Shown here: positions 1 through 7,705 of the stretch, piece after piece
Position numbering within the stretch: the first letter of the stretch is position 1
Layout: each line of letters opens with the position of its first letter
Assembly (NCBI GenBank): GCA_944392945.1
Contig: CALXYJ010000001.1
Coordinates: 62,001-126,000, forward strand
Length of the DNA stretch: 64,000 nucleotides
Reading direction: 5' to 3'
Origin: an uncultured Clostridia bacterium
Lineage (GTDB): Bacteria; Bacillota; Clostridia; TANB77; CAG-508
Position numbers and translations under genes: made by a program
The notes under the pieces: generated by a model
What the model was told of the DNA's origin: nothing
Seen by the model: only the letters and a program-made list of their open reading frames with translations
The model's database searches: none

Positions 1-183
1 AAAGAATTACGCTTAAGAGGAATATCAAAATTAAAAGTAGTTTATTCAAAAGAAGAGCCTATAAAACCAAATGATGGAGATTATAAAACTCCTTCAAGTA
101 TATCTTTTGTGCCTTCTGTTGCTGGTTTAATTATAGCTGGAGAAGTTGTGAAAGATATTATATTTAATGTGAATTTTAGGTAG
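1..183 (+). CDS. tcdA: tRNA threonylcarbamoyladenosine dehydratase, C-terminal end (partial)
   Basis: The frame is open from the window edge and stops at TAG 181-183, giving the last 60 residues of a protein whose start lies outside. The tail has the form KLKVVYSKEEP, then about 15 residues on, SISFVPSVAGLIIAGEVVKD. This matches the C-terminus of the ThiF/MoeB-fold enzyme TcdA (CsdL/YgdL). TcdA closes the cyclic form of t6A37 on ANN-decoding tRNAs in an ATP-dependent dehydration. The adenylation core is not in view, so the call rests on the family-typical tail only. The next gene starts 84 bases downstream on the same strand. Confidence 0.75.
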   Translation, partial: KELRLRGISKLKVVYSKEEPIKPNDGDYKTPSSISFVPSVAGLIIAGEVVKDIIFNVNFR

Positions 184-267
184 ATTAACTTTGTTATACA
201 TAAAAAATGGATTTTATATCAAAAATATGATATAAAAAAATATAGAAAAAATGCAAAGGAAGAATTT

Positions 268-702
268 ATGGAAAAAATAGGTATAGGAGTAGGAATAATA
301 ATAAAAAATAAAGAAAATAAAATATTAATGTTACTTAGAAATGATGATGAAAAAAAAGCAGATTCTGACATGAGATTAGAAGGTACATGGACACTTCCAA
401 GTGGTAAAGTAAAATTTGGAGAAACAATAGAAGAGGCAGGAATTAGAAAAACAAAACAAGAGAGCAATTTAGATGTAAGCAAAATAAAAGTAATTTGCGT
501 ACAAAATGATGTAAATAAATATGCACAATATGCGACATTTGGATTAATTGCAGAAGAATATTCAGGAGATATAAAACTACCAAAAACGGAAGAACTTATA
601 AAATATGAATGGTTTGCAATAAATGACATGCCAGAAAATACTTGTATTCCAACAAAAAAAATAATAGAGAAATACTTAAATAAAAAATTTTATAATGGAT
701 AG
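268..702 (+). CDS. Nudix-fold protein with degenerate Nudix box
   Basis: The product is 144 aa, a normal length for a single Nudix domain. An AAGGAAG ribosome-binding site precedes the ATG. The Nudix box spans residues 46-68. It keeps G46, G51, E52 and R60, but the catalytic helix reads RKTKQESNL where the family has REUXEEXGU. The first Glu is therefore Lys, the second is Gln and the Gly is Asn; only E65 of the metal-binding group survives. Active Nudix enzymes hydrolyse nucleoside diphosphates linked to another moiety using Mg2+ held by these glutamates. I infer weak or altered catalysis, or a binding role. The substrate cannot be told from sequence. Confidence 0.7.
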   Translation: MEKIGIGVGIIIKNKENKILMLLRNDDEKKADSDMRLEGTWTLPSGKVKFGETIEEAGIRKTKQESNLDVSKIKVICVQNDVNKYAQYATFGLIAEEYSGDIKLPKTEELIKYEWFAINDMPENTCIPTKKIIEKYLNKKFYNG

Positions 703-746
703 GAATTAGAGGACAGCACTAAAATTCCTTTTAGGAGGTAAAAATG
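700..746 (+). repeat. Stop-to-RBS palindromic spacer, copy 1
   Basis: From the TAG stop of the Nudix gene to the ATG of the thioesterase lies a 47-base spacer with AGGAATT paired to AATTCCT, a GGAC core in the loop and an AGGAGG site at its end. An equally long, similar spacer lies at 1750-1796, and a weaker relative at 1236-1280. This could be a small intergenic repeat family or a translation-modulating hairpin. Confidence 0.4.
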
Positions 747-1238
747 AAAGTTATAAGCAAACAAAGAAATAGTAAAATGTGCGCAATATGCGGAATGGAC
801 AATAAATATGGTGTACATGCACAATTTTATAATATGGAAGACGGAAGTGTAATGACAAAATTTAGATATAGAGAAGAGCATCAAAGCTATCCAGGAAGAG
901 TGCATGGTGGATTAATAACTGCAATGTTAGATGAAATGGGATTAAGAGCATTATGGGCTAAAGAAGGTAATGAGGAAGAATTTGGAGTAACTATGTCATT
1001 AGATACCAAATATAGAAAGCCAGTACCATATAATACAGATTTAATAGGAAAAGGTGTAGTTGTAAAGAATAATAACAAATTTTTAGTTGTAGACTCAGAA
1101 ATTATGGATTTAGAAGGAAATGTACTCGCAAATGGAACTATAAAATATATAAAATTAGATACAAATAAAATAACTGAAAATGTAGAAATGCATGAAGAAA
1201 TGTGCTACCTAATAGAAGATGATGTAAAAGAAATATAG
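744..1238 (+). CDS. PaaI-family hotdog thioesterase
   Basis: This 164-aa protein has the hotdog-fold signature of PaaI-type acyl-CoA thioesterases. The HGG turn is at residues 54-56 and is followed by LITAMLDE, whose Asp63/Glu64 lie on the catalytic helix. These enzymes hydrolyse acyl-CoA thioesters in the cytosol; the substrate here is not predictable. Residues 13-16 form a CxxC pair near the N-terminus, which could bind metal and is not essential to the fold. An AGGAGG site lies just upstream of the ATG. It sits between a Nudix gene and an aminoacyl-tRNA editing gene, probably in one transcript, since the spacing is short and no clear U-tract terminator intervenes. Confidence 0.8.
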   Translation: MKVISKQRNSKMCAICGMDNKYGVHAQFYNMEDGSVMTKFRYREEHQSYPGRVHGGLITAMLDEMGLRALWAKEGNEEEFGVTMSLDTKYRKPVPYNTDLIGKGVVVKNNNKFLVVDSEIMDLEGNVLANGTIKYIKLDTNKITENVEMHEEMCYLIEDDVKEI

Positions 1239-1287
1239 GGATTTAGTAGATGGTCTTAAAAATCCATATAAATGGGAGACGTATAGG

Positions 1288-1752
1288 GTGGATATATTAG
1301 ATGTCTTAAATAAATTAAATATAAAATATGATATAAAAGAGCATAAAGCAGTATATACTGTTGAAGAAATGCAAGAAATATTTTTAGACCTAGAAGGTAT
1401 TGGATGTAAAAATTTATTTTTACAAGATGTAAAGAAAAAATTGTTTTTGTACATTTTTCCAGAGTATAAAAGAGCAGACTTAAAGATGTTACCAGGCAAA
1501 ATAAATAGTAAAAGATTATCTTTCGCAAATGAAAATGATTTACAAATATATTTAGGGTTAATTCCAGGAGCTGTAACTCCACTAGGAATAATAAATGATA
1601 AAGAGCAAAAAGTAACAGTAGTGCTTGATAAGGAATTAAAAAATAACAAAGTATTAATTCATCCAAATAGAAATACAGCGACAATTTCTATAAAATATGA
1701 TGATTTAATTAAATTTATAAAATATTGTGGAAACTTTTTTATAGAGATTTAG
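1288..1752 (+). CDS. proX: Prolyl-tRNA deacylase (ProX/PrdX, YbaK-type editing protein)
   Basis: This is a 154-aa single-domain protein of the YbaK/ProRS-INS family. It hydrolyses mischarged Ala-tRNA(Pro) (or related mischarged tRNAs) in trans. The segments KNLFLQDVKKKLFL, KRADLK, the RLSFA block, YLGLIPGAVTPLGI and the late HPN-x-NTATI block follow the freestanding ProX pattern from end to end. The start is GTG at 1288, placed nine bases after a GGGAG site at 1274-1278; no better ATG exists. Its stop codon lies inside a hairpin that leads into rdgB. The gene sits between the thioesterase and rdgB on the same strand and is probably co-transcribed with them. Confidence 0.85.
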   Translation: MDILDVLNKLNIKYDIKEHKAVYTVEEMQEIFLDLEGIGCKNLFLQDVKKKLFLYIFPEYKRADLKMLPGKINSKRLSFANENDLQIYLGLIPGAVTPLGIINDKEQKVTVVLDKELKNNKVLIHPNRNTATISIKYDDLIKFIKYCGNFFIEI

Positions 1753-1777
1753 GAATTTTAAGGACTGTTCCTAAATC
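1746..1777 (+). repeat. Hairpin over the proX stop codon, spacer copy 2
   Basis: GATTTAGGAA (1746-1755) pairs perfectly with TTCCTAAATC (1768-1777) around a 12-base loop. The proX stop TAG (1750-1752) lies in the left arm, and the AGGAGG site of rdgB follows at 1784-1789. No U-tract follows, so this is not a standard terminator. It resembles the spacer at 700-746 in length, flanks and order of elements. Confidence 0.5.
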
Positions 1778-1793
1778 CCTATTAGGAGGAAAA

Positions 1794-2363
1794 ATGATTA
1801 TATTAGCTAGTAATAATAACGGAAAAGTAAAAGAAATTAAAGAATTATTGGAAAATGAAGATATAAAAACATTAGAAGAAATGAATATAAATATAGATGT
1901 TGAAGAAGATGGCAATACTTTTGAAGAAAATGCATTAAAAAAAGCAAGAGAAATCTATAGATTAACAAATATCCCATGTATTGCAGATGACAGTGGAATA
2001 TGTATTAAAGAATTAAACGGTTTTCCAGGAGTAAAAACTAAAAGATTTTTAGGTAAAAATGCAAGTCAAGAAGAAAGGAATAATTATCTAATAAAACAAT
2101 TAAAAGGTATGCCAAAGGGAAAAAGAAAAGTAGATTTTATAACATGTATTGCATATGTAAATAAAAATGGTGAGGAAAAAGTATTTAAAGGAATACTAGA
2201 AGGATATATTGCAGAAGTGCCAAGAGGAAATAATGGATTTGGATTTGATGAAATATTTGAATTAGAAGATGGAAGAACATTAGCACAATTAAGTAATGAA
2301 GAGAAAAATAATATAAGTAGCAGAAGGATTGCATTAGAAAAATTAAAAGAAAATATTAAATAG
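1794..2363 (+). CDS. rdgB: XTP/dITP pyrophosphatase (RdgB/HAM1)
   Basis: This enzyme hydrolyses non-canonical purine nucleoside triphosphates (XTP, dITP) to monophosphates and so keeps them out of DNA and RNA. The start is ATG 1794, chosen because AGGAGG at 1784-1789 serves it; the frame stays open further upstream but without a site. The 189-aa product has the N-terminal SNNNGK loop (residues 6-11), the catalytic ADDSG (64-68), PGVKTKRFLG and GNNGFGFDEIF. Two usually invariant spots differ. The GYDP loop reads GFDE, and the C-terminal SHR reads SSR, which loses the base-contacting His. The fold is secure, but specificity or activity may be altered. Confidence 0.85.
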   Translation: MIILASNNNGKVKEIKELLENEDIKTLEEMNINIDVEEDGNTFEENALKKAREIYRLTNIPCIADDSGICIKELNGFPGVKTKRFLGKNASQEERNNYLIKQLKGMPKGKRKVDFITCIAYVNKNGEEKVFKGILEGYIAEVPRGNNGFGFDEIFELEDGRTLAQLSNEEKNNISSRRIALEKLKENIK

Positions 2364-2427
2364 AAATCTATAAAAATTTTGACAATTCTGTTATCTTAAT
2401 AGAACAAATAATAGAGGAAAATGAAAA

Positions 2428-3111
2428 ATGAAAGATAAAAATAAACAAAAATATTTAATATTAGACTTTGGGCTTGTTTTAGGAAAACCAAAAACAGGAA
2501 ACTGGTTTATAACATCAAATTTTTATGAAATCATAGGAAAAAATAAAATTGATTTAAAAAGACTAAATGTTTTATTTAATAAATATAATAAAAATATTTC
2601 TAAAAAGATAATTACAAAAGAAGAGGAATATGAAGCATTTAAGGAATTTTATTTTAATGTAATGAATGAATTAAAAATAGTAAAGAATACAGAAGAAATT
2701 TCTAAAAAATTAGCAAAAGATTTTGTATATAATGAAGATAAATATATTATGTATGATGATGTATTTGATTTTTTACGAGAACAAAGTAGTAAAACTACAT
2801 TAATATTATTATCAGATAATTGGCCATGTGTATATGGAATATTAAAAAAATGGAACATATATAATTTTTTTTCAAAAATATATATTTCTTCTGAATATGC
2901 TGAATTAAAGAAGGATGGTAAATTTTTTGATTATGCAATAAATGATTTTAATATTAGACAAAATGAAGCAATTTTTATAGATGATAATCCAGATTTATTA
3001 GAAGTTGCAAATACTAAATTATTAAGACCAATCTTAATGGATAGAGAAGATAAGTTTAATCAGTTTGATAAATATAAAAGAATAACAAAATTAGAAGAGG
3101 TAAATCTATGA
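2428..3111 (+). CDS. HAD-superfamily hydrolase, subfamily IA
   Basis: The 227-aa product has the HAD motifs in order. Motif I is LILDFGLVL with nucleophile D13, motif II is LILLSDNW, the conserved Lys lies in ELKKDGKFFDYA, and motif III is FIDDNPDLL. Motif I has Gly (residue 15) where classical phosphatases carry the second, general-acid Asp. This occurs in the DxGGVL-type branch of subfamily IA and weakens any phosphatase prediction. A helical cap fills residues of roughly 20-95. The stop overlaps the next start in an ATGA, so the flavodoxin-like protein downstream is translationally coupled. The substrate is unknown. Confidence 0.75.
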   Translation: MKDKNKQKYLILDFGLVLGKPKTGNWFITSNFYEIIGKNKIDLKRLNVLFNKYNKNISKKIITKEEEYEAFKEFYFNVMNELKIVKNTEEISKKLAKDFVYNEDKYIMYDDVFDFLREQSSKTTLILLSDNWPCVYGILKKWNIYNFFSKIYISSEYAELKKDGKFFDYAINDFNIRQNEAIFIDDNPDLLEVANTKLLRPILMDREDKFNQFDKYKRITKLEEVNL

Positions 3112-3650
3112 AGATGTTGATTTTAAATGGTTCGCCACATAAAAGTGGGAATACATCATATATTGTAAATAAATTAAAAAGTAAATTTAATCAAGAGATA
3201 GAAGAAATATTTTTATATGATTCTAAGATACAGCCATGTATTGATTGTAGATATTGTTGGAAAAATGAAGGGTGTTCAATTAAGGACGATATGGAAAAAG
3301 TATATAAAGACGATTATGATATTCTTGTAATTGCATCACCTGTATACATGTATAATGTGACTCCACCAATGTTTGCTTTATTGACTAGATTAAATTGGAT
3401 TTGGAGTAATAAATATTTTTTAAATAAAGAAGCAAAGTTAAAGAAAAAGAGAGGAATATTAGTATTAACAGGTGGAGGAAATGGCAATCCACAGAATGCA
3501 TTAGATACAGCACAATTAATTTTTAAATTTTTGAATGTAGATTTTAATAAGGAAAAAGATTATATATATTCTTTAAATACAAATAACATTTCTGCAAAAG
3601 ATGATAAAAATGTGATTGATATGATTGAAAATTTATGTATTTTATGTTAA
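3108..3650 (+). CDS. Flavodoxin-fold NAD(P)H-dependent oxidoreductase with CxxCxxC motif
   Basis: The 180-aa product has the FMN phosphate-binding loop GSPHKSGNT (residues 8-16), the typical N-terminus of NADPH-dependent FMN reductases and iron-sulfur flavoproteins. C44, C47 and C50 form CIDCRYC, the compact Cys motif of that branch, followed by a further Cys (GCS). ASPVYMYNVTPPM is the usual flavin-side loop. It probably reduces quinones or other small molecules, or transfers electrons. It starts inside the HAD gene's stop (ATGA, coupled). Its 3' end overlaps the open frame of a truncated kinase, so the extreme C-terminus may have been altered by the deletion that made that remnant. Confidence 0.75.
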   Translation: MKMLILNGSPHKSGNTSYIVNKLKSKFNQEIEEIFLYDSKIQPCIDCRYCWKNEGCSIKDDMEKVYKDDYDILVIASPVYMYNVTPPMFALLTRLNWIWSNKYFLNKEAKLKKKRGILVLTGGGNGNPQNALDTAQLIFKFLNVDFNKEKDYIYSLNTNNISAKDDKNVIDMIENLCILC

Positions 3651-4011
3651 AATCATTACAGTTAACATAAAGACGGAAAATCATGTGATTTTACTTGAAT
3701 CAGGTCAATTAGAACCAAGATATATAAAAGAACTCATAGATAATTATAATGTTTATTGTATATGTCTAGGACATGGGGATTTGGATAAACAAGGAATAAT
3801 TGATTTGTGTAGAAAAAATGATAAAGAAAAAGACTGGAGTTATAAAATTTCTGATAAGGATTTAGATGCTCATGCAGAAAAATGGGCAGAGACTAATGAA
3901 AAGTTAAAATTAGAATGCCCAAAATATGGAATTGAATATATTGACACACATATAGATAGGGAAGAAATATTAAATAAAATTATGGAAAAGATAGAAAAAG
4001 AAATGGAATAA
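3625..4011 (+). pseudogene. Remnant of a P-loop nucleoside/adenylate-type kinase, 5' half missing
   Basis: The open frame from 3625 to 4011 encodes about 128 aa that look like the C-terminal half of a small P-loop kinase. It has a LIDNYNV.CICLGHGD strand, a DWSY segment, a NEKLKLEC helix and the final YIDTHIDREEILNKI block. The Walker A loop and the whole first half are absent. The only possible start in frame is TTG 3625, which lies inside the flavodoxin-like gene and has no ribosome-binding site; there is no internal ATG before the conserved part. The simplest reading is a deletion that removed the 5' half and fused the rest to the flavodoxin gene's end. Confidence 0.6.
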
Positions 4012-4158
4012 ACAAGCGAATAGATTAAGAATAAGTTTTGATATATTAAGATTATTTATAAATGGAGAGAAAAAAGGACCAACTTTTTAAGAAATTATGG
4101 AAAAAATCCTCATTATAAAACTAAATGATTTAGATAAAAATAAATAATAGAAAAATAC
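4012..4158 (+). other. Non-coding remnant between kinase pseudogene and dinD promoter
   Basis: This stretch has no long reading frame. Short open pieces, for example GEKKGPTF before a stop, suggest decayed coding sequence, but I cannot identify a parent gene. No RNA gene or strong hairpin is visible. Confidence 0.3.
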
Positions 4159-4187
4159 TTGACAATTGCAAACAAATGTTCTAAAAT
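4159..4187 (+). promoter_or_regulatory. dinD promoter with LexA-type SOS box in the spacer
   Basis: TTGACA (4159-4164) is followed after 17 bases by TAAAAT (4182-4187). Inside the spacer, AAACAAATGTTC (4170-4181) matches the Gram-positive LexA box (CGAACRNRYGTTYC) at all but two flank positions. A repressor bound there would block RNA polymerase. The downstream gene is a dinD homologue, which supports the SOS reading. Confidence 0.75.
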
Positions 4188-4295
4188 ACATAATACAGTA
4201 ATATCATATGAATTGTAATAAATATATTAAAAAAATAAAATAATAAAATGCGTAAATATGTTATTATGAGTAATATTACAAGGAAAGTTATAGTT

Positions 4296-5156
4296 ATGGA
4301 ATTTGAAAAATCAAAGCTAATAGAATTAAAAGAAAAATTTGATTCTATTATCAATACAGAAGAAAAAGACAATATAGAATTTTGGTATGCAAGAGATTTG
4401 CAGATTCAATTGGGATATACACAGTGGAGAAATTTTTTAGAGGTAATAAATAAAGCTATGATATCTTGTGAAAGTGCTGGTATAAGTGCAAGTGATCATT
4501 TTGCTGAGGTCAGCAAAATGATAGACTTAGGAAAAGGTGCTAAAAGACAAGTTGAAGATTATATGCTAACAAGATATGCTTGTTACTTAATTGCTCAAAA
4601 TGGAGATTCTAAAAAAGAAGAAATAGCATTTGCTCAAACATATTTTGCAGTACAAACTAGAAAACAAGAAATAATTGAAGACAGGATAAGACTAATGAAT
4701 CGATTAGAAGCAAGAGAAAAACTAAAAGAATCCGAAAAACAACTATCTAAAAATATTTACGAAAGAGGAGTAGATGATTTAGGTTTTGCAAGAATACGTT
4801 CAAAAGGTGATTCAGCATTATTTGGTGGATTAAATACAATGCAGATGAAAGCAAAATACGGAGTAAAAGAAAATAGACCTTTAGCAGATTTTTTACCGAC
4901 ATTAACAATTGCAGCAAAAAATCTAGCCACAGAAATGACGAATTACAATGTAACTGAAAAAGATATGTATGGAGAAGAAAGCATAACTGATGAGCATGTA
5001 GATAATAATTTAAGTGTGAGAAATATGTTAAATAAAAGAGGTATACAACCTGAAAATTTGAAACCAGCAGAAGATTTAAAGAAATTAGAGAGAAGAGTTA
5101 AATCAGAAAGTAAAAAAATGGCTGACAGTAATAAATTGCCTAAAAAAAATAAATAA
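4296..5156 (+). CDS. dinD: DNA damage-inducible protein D (DinD)
   Basis: The product (286 aa) matches DinD along its length. It has an N-terminal Bro-N-like part with [13 protein letters not shown], the [10 protein letters not shown] and [17 protein letters not shown] blocks, and the long helical C-terminal half with [21 protein letters not shown] and [12 protein letters not shown]. coli DinD (274 aa) is an SOS-induced inhibitor of RecA filaments; the role in Firmicutes is less studied. I place the start at ATG 4296 because AAGGAAAG (4280-4287) precedes it. The upstream in-frame ATGs at 4248 and 4266 lack a ribosome-binding site. The promoter carries a LexA-type box, consistent with damage induction. 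Flanking pseudogenes suggest a site prone to rearrangement. Confidence 0.88.
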   Translation: MEFEKSKLIELKEKFDSIINTEEKDNIEFWYARDLQIQLGYTQWRNFLEVINKAMISCESAGISASDHFAEVSKMIDLGKGAKRQVEDYMLTRYACYLIAQNGDSKKEEIAFAQTYFAVQTRKQEIIEDRIRLMNRLEAREKLKESEKQLSKNIYERGVDDLGFARIRSKGDSALFGGLNTMQMKAKYGVKENRPLADFLPTLTIAAKNLATEMTNYNVTEKDMYGEESITDEHVDNNLSVRNMLNKRGIQPENLKPAEDLKKLERRVKSESKKMADSNKLPKKNK

Positions 5157-5174
5157 AATATCAAGGAGAAAGAA

Positions 5175-5605
5175 ATGGAAAGATTTAAAGTAGTAACAGC
5201 GGTACATTTAATATTAATAGAAGATAAAAAATATTATTACAAAGAAGATATAATACAGGATATGAAGATGGGAATTATAGTATTGTTGCAGGTCACATAG
5301 ATGACAATGAAAGTGTCATAAAAGCAATGCAAAGAGAAGCACTAGAAGAAGCAGGAATAAAAATAAAGGAAGAAGATTTAGAAATTGTTCATGTTATGCA
5401 TAGAAAAACATCTGATAGAGAAAGCATAGATTATTTTCTTACTTGTAAAAAATATGATGGTAAGGTTAAAATTATGGAAAAAGACAAGTGTGATGAATTA
5501 AAGTTTTATAAATTAGATGAATTACCAATTAATGTAATTCCATATGTAAAAAAAGGGATAGAAAACTATCTAAATAATGAACCATTTTCTATATATGGTT
5601 GGTAA
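5175..5605 (+). pseudogene. Nudix hydrolase gene broken by a -1 frameshift in an A6 tract
   Basis: An AAGGAG site precedes ATG 5175. The first frame gives MERFKVVTAVHLILIEDKK and then leaves the family pattern. The frame offset by one base picks up at once with ILLQRRYNTGYEDGNYS, VAGHIDDNE and a canonical Nudix box (G-x5-E-x7-REALEEAGI), and runs to TAA at 5605. The break maps to the six A bases at about 5227-5232; one more A would restore an intact protein of about 143 aa. It may be a recent pseudogene, a homopolymer sequence error, or a gene rescued by polymerase slippage on the A run. No CGG is involved, unlike asnB, comF and spoVT. Confidence 0.7.
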
Positions 5606-5618
5606 AAAATATGGAAAC

Positions 5619-5651
5619 TTGAGGTTGCAAATTGCAACCTCAAATCTTTTT
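5619..5651. terminator. Bidirectional intrinsic terminator
   Basis: TTGAGGTTGCAA and TTGCAACCTCAA form a perfect 12-bp stem around one central base at 5619-5643. A T-run follows on the plus strand and an A-run precedes it (T-run for the minus strand). It serves both the Nudix pseudogene and the convergent asnB. Confidence 0.85.
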
Positions 5652-7499
5652 TATATCTCAATCTTAGGCTGATATCTCTCAAGCCACATATTTACTTGGC
5701 AAAGATATGCCATAAGCTGTGGACCTGTCATTAATTGACCAAACCAAGGTCTTGTAAAAGCAGATCCATTTGTTTTCAAAATTTCTAAAATATAATCTCT
5801 ATTTAATAAATCATTTATTGGTGCATTTTTATCATTCATAATATTCGTAAGCATAGATTTTACAGTATTTAAATAAGTTGGATTATGTGTTTTTGGATAA
5901 GGCGATTTTTTTCTATTTACAATTTCTTCTGGTAAAATATCCTTCATAATGTATCTTAATAATCCTTTTTCTCGTCCTTTATATGCTTTAATTTCCCAAG
6001 GAATATTCCATACATATTCTGCTAGTCGGTAATCACAGAAAGGAACACGTAGTTCAAAACCACTATACATTGACATTCTATCAGATCTATCTAAAAGAGT
6101 TTGCATAAACCAATTTAATGTAAGATGTGAGATTTTTCTCTTTTCTGCAGTTTCTTTAGAATCAATATCTAAAATCTGTACATCGGATAAACTTTCATTA
6201 TATCTAAAATCAATGTAATCTCTTAAATTTAATTTATAAGAAATATTAGCATTTAATAAATGTTGTCTTTCGGAAATTGCAATCGACCAAGGAAATGTAC
6301 CACTATTTAAAGCATCTTCCCTAAAAAACCACGGATAACCTCCAAATATCTCGTCTGCACACTCACCACTTAAAGATACTGTAGCATAATTCTTTACATT
6401 TTTACAAAGTAAAAGCATAGAAGAATCAACATCAGCCATTCCAGGAACGTCACGTGCAATCATAGCATCTTCTAGATATTTGGCCAAATCAGGAGTATCT
6501 AAAACTATATTTGTATGATTAGTTTTATATTTTTCTACCATTAAATTTATATAATAGTTATCAGAATTAGGCTGAAAATCACTTTTTACAAAATTCTTAT
6601 CGTTATCAACATAATCTACAGAAAAAGTATTTAATGGTGGCAAATTATTATTTTTACAATAATTACTTGCATAGGCAGTAATTATGCTAGAATCTAAACC
6701 ACCAGATAAAAATACGCATAGGGGAACATCTGATACTAATTGTCTTTTTATGCTATCTTCTAATAAAAATTTAATTTTATTACATGTTTCATCAAATGAA
6801 TCTGTGTGAGGTTTACTTACAAAATGCCAATATCTGTGGATAAATAAACCATATTTATTATATATTGCAAAATTAGCAGGTTTTAGTTCATGAATATCTT
6901 TAAACACAGTTTCTCCAGCAGTATGAGCTGGACCAACTCCGAAGAGTTCACAAATTCCATTAGAATCAACGATTTTTTCTACAGCAGGAAATTCAAAAAG
7001 AGCTTTTATTTCTGAAGCGAAAACTAAAGTATCATCTGCTATTGTATAAAACAATGGTTTTATTCCAAAATGATCCCTGGCTAAAAATAATTCTTCTTTA
7101 TTTTTGTTCCATATTGCAAAAGCGAAAATACCATTAAGATGTTTAACAACCTCATATCCATAGAAAATAAAGGCTTTTAACAAAACTTCCGTATCAGATG
7201 TTGTATCAAAGGTAAAGCCAGCATCTTCTAGAGTCGATTTTAATTCATTAGTATTATAAATCTGACCATTATAAACAATTGAATATTCATTTTCATTATA
7301 TGTAGTAAGCATTGGTTGTTTACCACCGAACAGGATCTATTACAATTAATCTTTTATGAGCTAAATATGCTGGATAAGAGAGATATTTTCCTTCTTCATC
7401 AGGTCCTCTATTTGTAAGAGTTTCATTCATTTTATTTAAGACAGAAATTGGATTTTTAACATTTCTTTTATAATCAATAAATCCAACAATTCCACACAT
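5651..7499 (-). CDS. asnB: Glutamine-hydrolysing asparagine synthetase, split by +1 frameshift at CGG
   Basis: AsnB makes asparagine from aspartate, ATP and glutamine. The start is ATG at 7499, behind a GGAGGTG site. The mature N-terminus MCGIVGF gives the catalytic Cys of the class II glutaminase, followed by NRGPDEEG and LAHKRLIVIDP. Codon 58 is CGG (7328-7326), and the frame stops two codons later. Skipping the C restores VGGKQPM, the conserved loop, and the frame stays open to 5651. That part has VYNGQIYN, RDHFGIKPL, the synthetase P-loop SGGLDSS and LSGECADEIFGGYPW. The restored product is 615 aa, the usual length for the AsnO/AsnB type. The gene is either recoded, recently mutated or misread. 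Confidence 0.88.
7326..7328 (-). other. In-frame CGG at the asnB frameshift (putative +1 recoding site)
   Basis: On the minus strand the context is GTT CGG TGG TAA. Reading GTT, dropping C and then reading GGT GGT AAA gives the conserved Val-Gly-Gly-Lys-Gln-Pro. It is the only in-frame CGG of the gene. Confidence 0.6.
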
Positions 7500-7618
7500 A
7501 TAAACACCTCCAAAAAATTTTTTTATATCTATACATATTATTAAAAATACATAAAAAAAGTGCTGGAATAAAATAGAAAAAATTCCAAAAAAAAATTCAA
7601 TATTTTACAAAAAACTTA

Positions 7619-7647
7619 TTTACATTTGTCGAAAAGTTATATACAAT
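7619..7647 (+). promoter_or_regulatory. Sigma-A type promoter for the GT4 gene
   Basis: TTTACA (7619-7624), a 17-base spacer and TACAAT (7642-7647) stand about 60 bases before the ATG at 7706. The 206-base divergent gap between asnB and this gene holds nothing else I recognise. Confidence 0.65.
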
Positions 7648-7705
7648 ATAAACTAGTATGTGGAATAATTACTAAAGAAAATGTATATCGAAAGGGGCTT
7701 TGTAA

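Noticed and set aside
1256..1684. Long minus-strand open frames over the prolyl-tRNA deacylase gene (also 1209-1649)
   Set aside because: Antisense to a clear family member, no ribosome-binding site, and hydrophobic Phe/Leu/Tyr-rich translation typical of the complement of AT-rich genes.
1725..1793. Upstream extension of rdgB to 1725
   Set aside because: The extension lies within proX, has no ribosome-binding site and adds residues absent from the family; AGGAGG points to 1794.
5220..5240. Treating the Nudix frameshift as another CGG event
   Set aside because: No CGG is near the break, and the shift needed is -1 (one missing A in an A-run), so it is a different kind of event.
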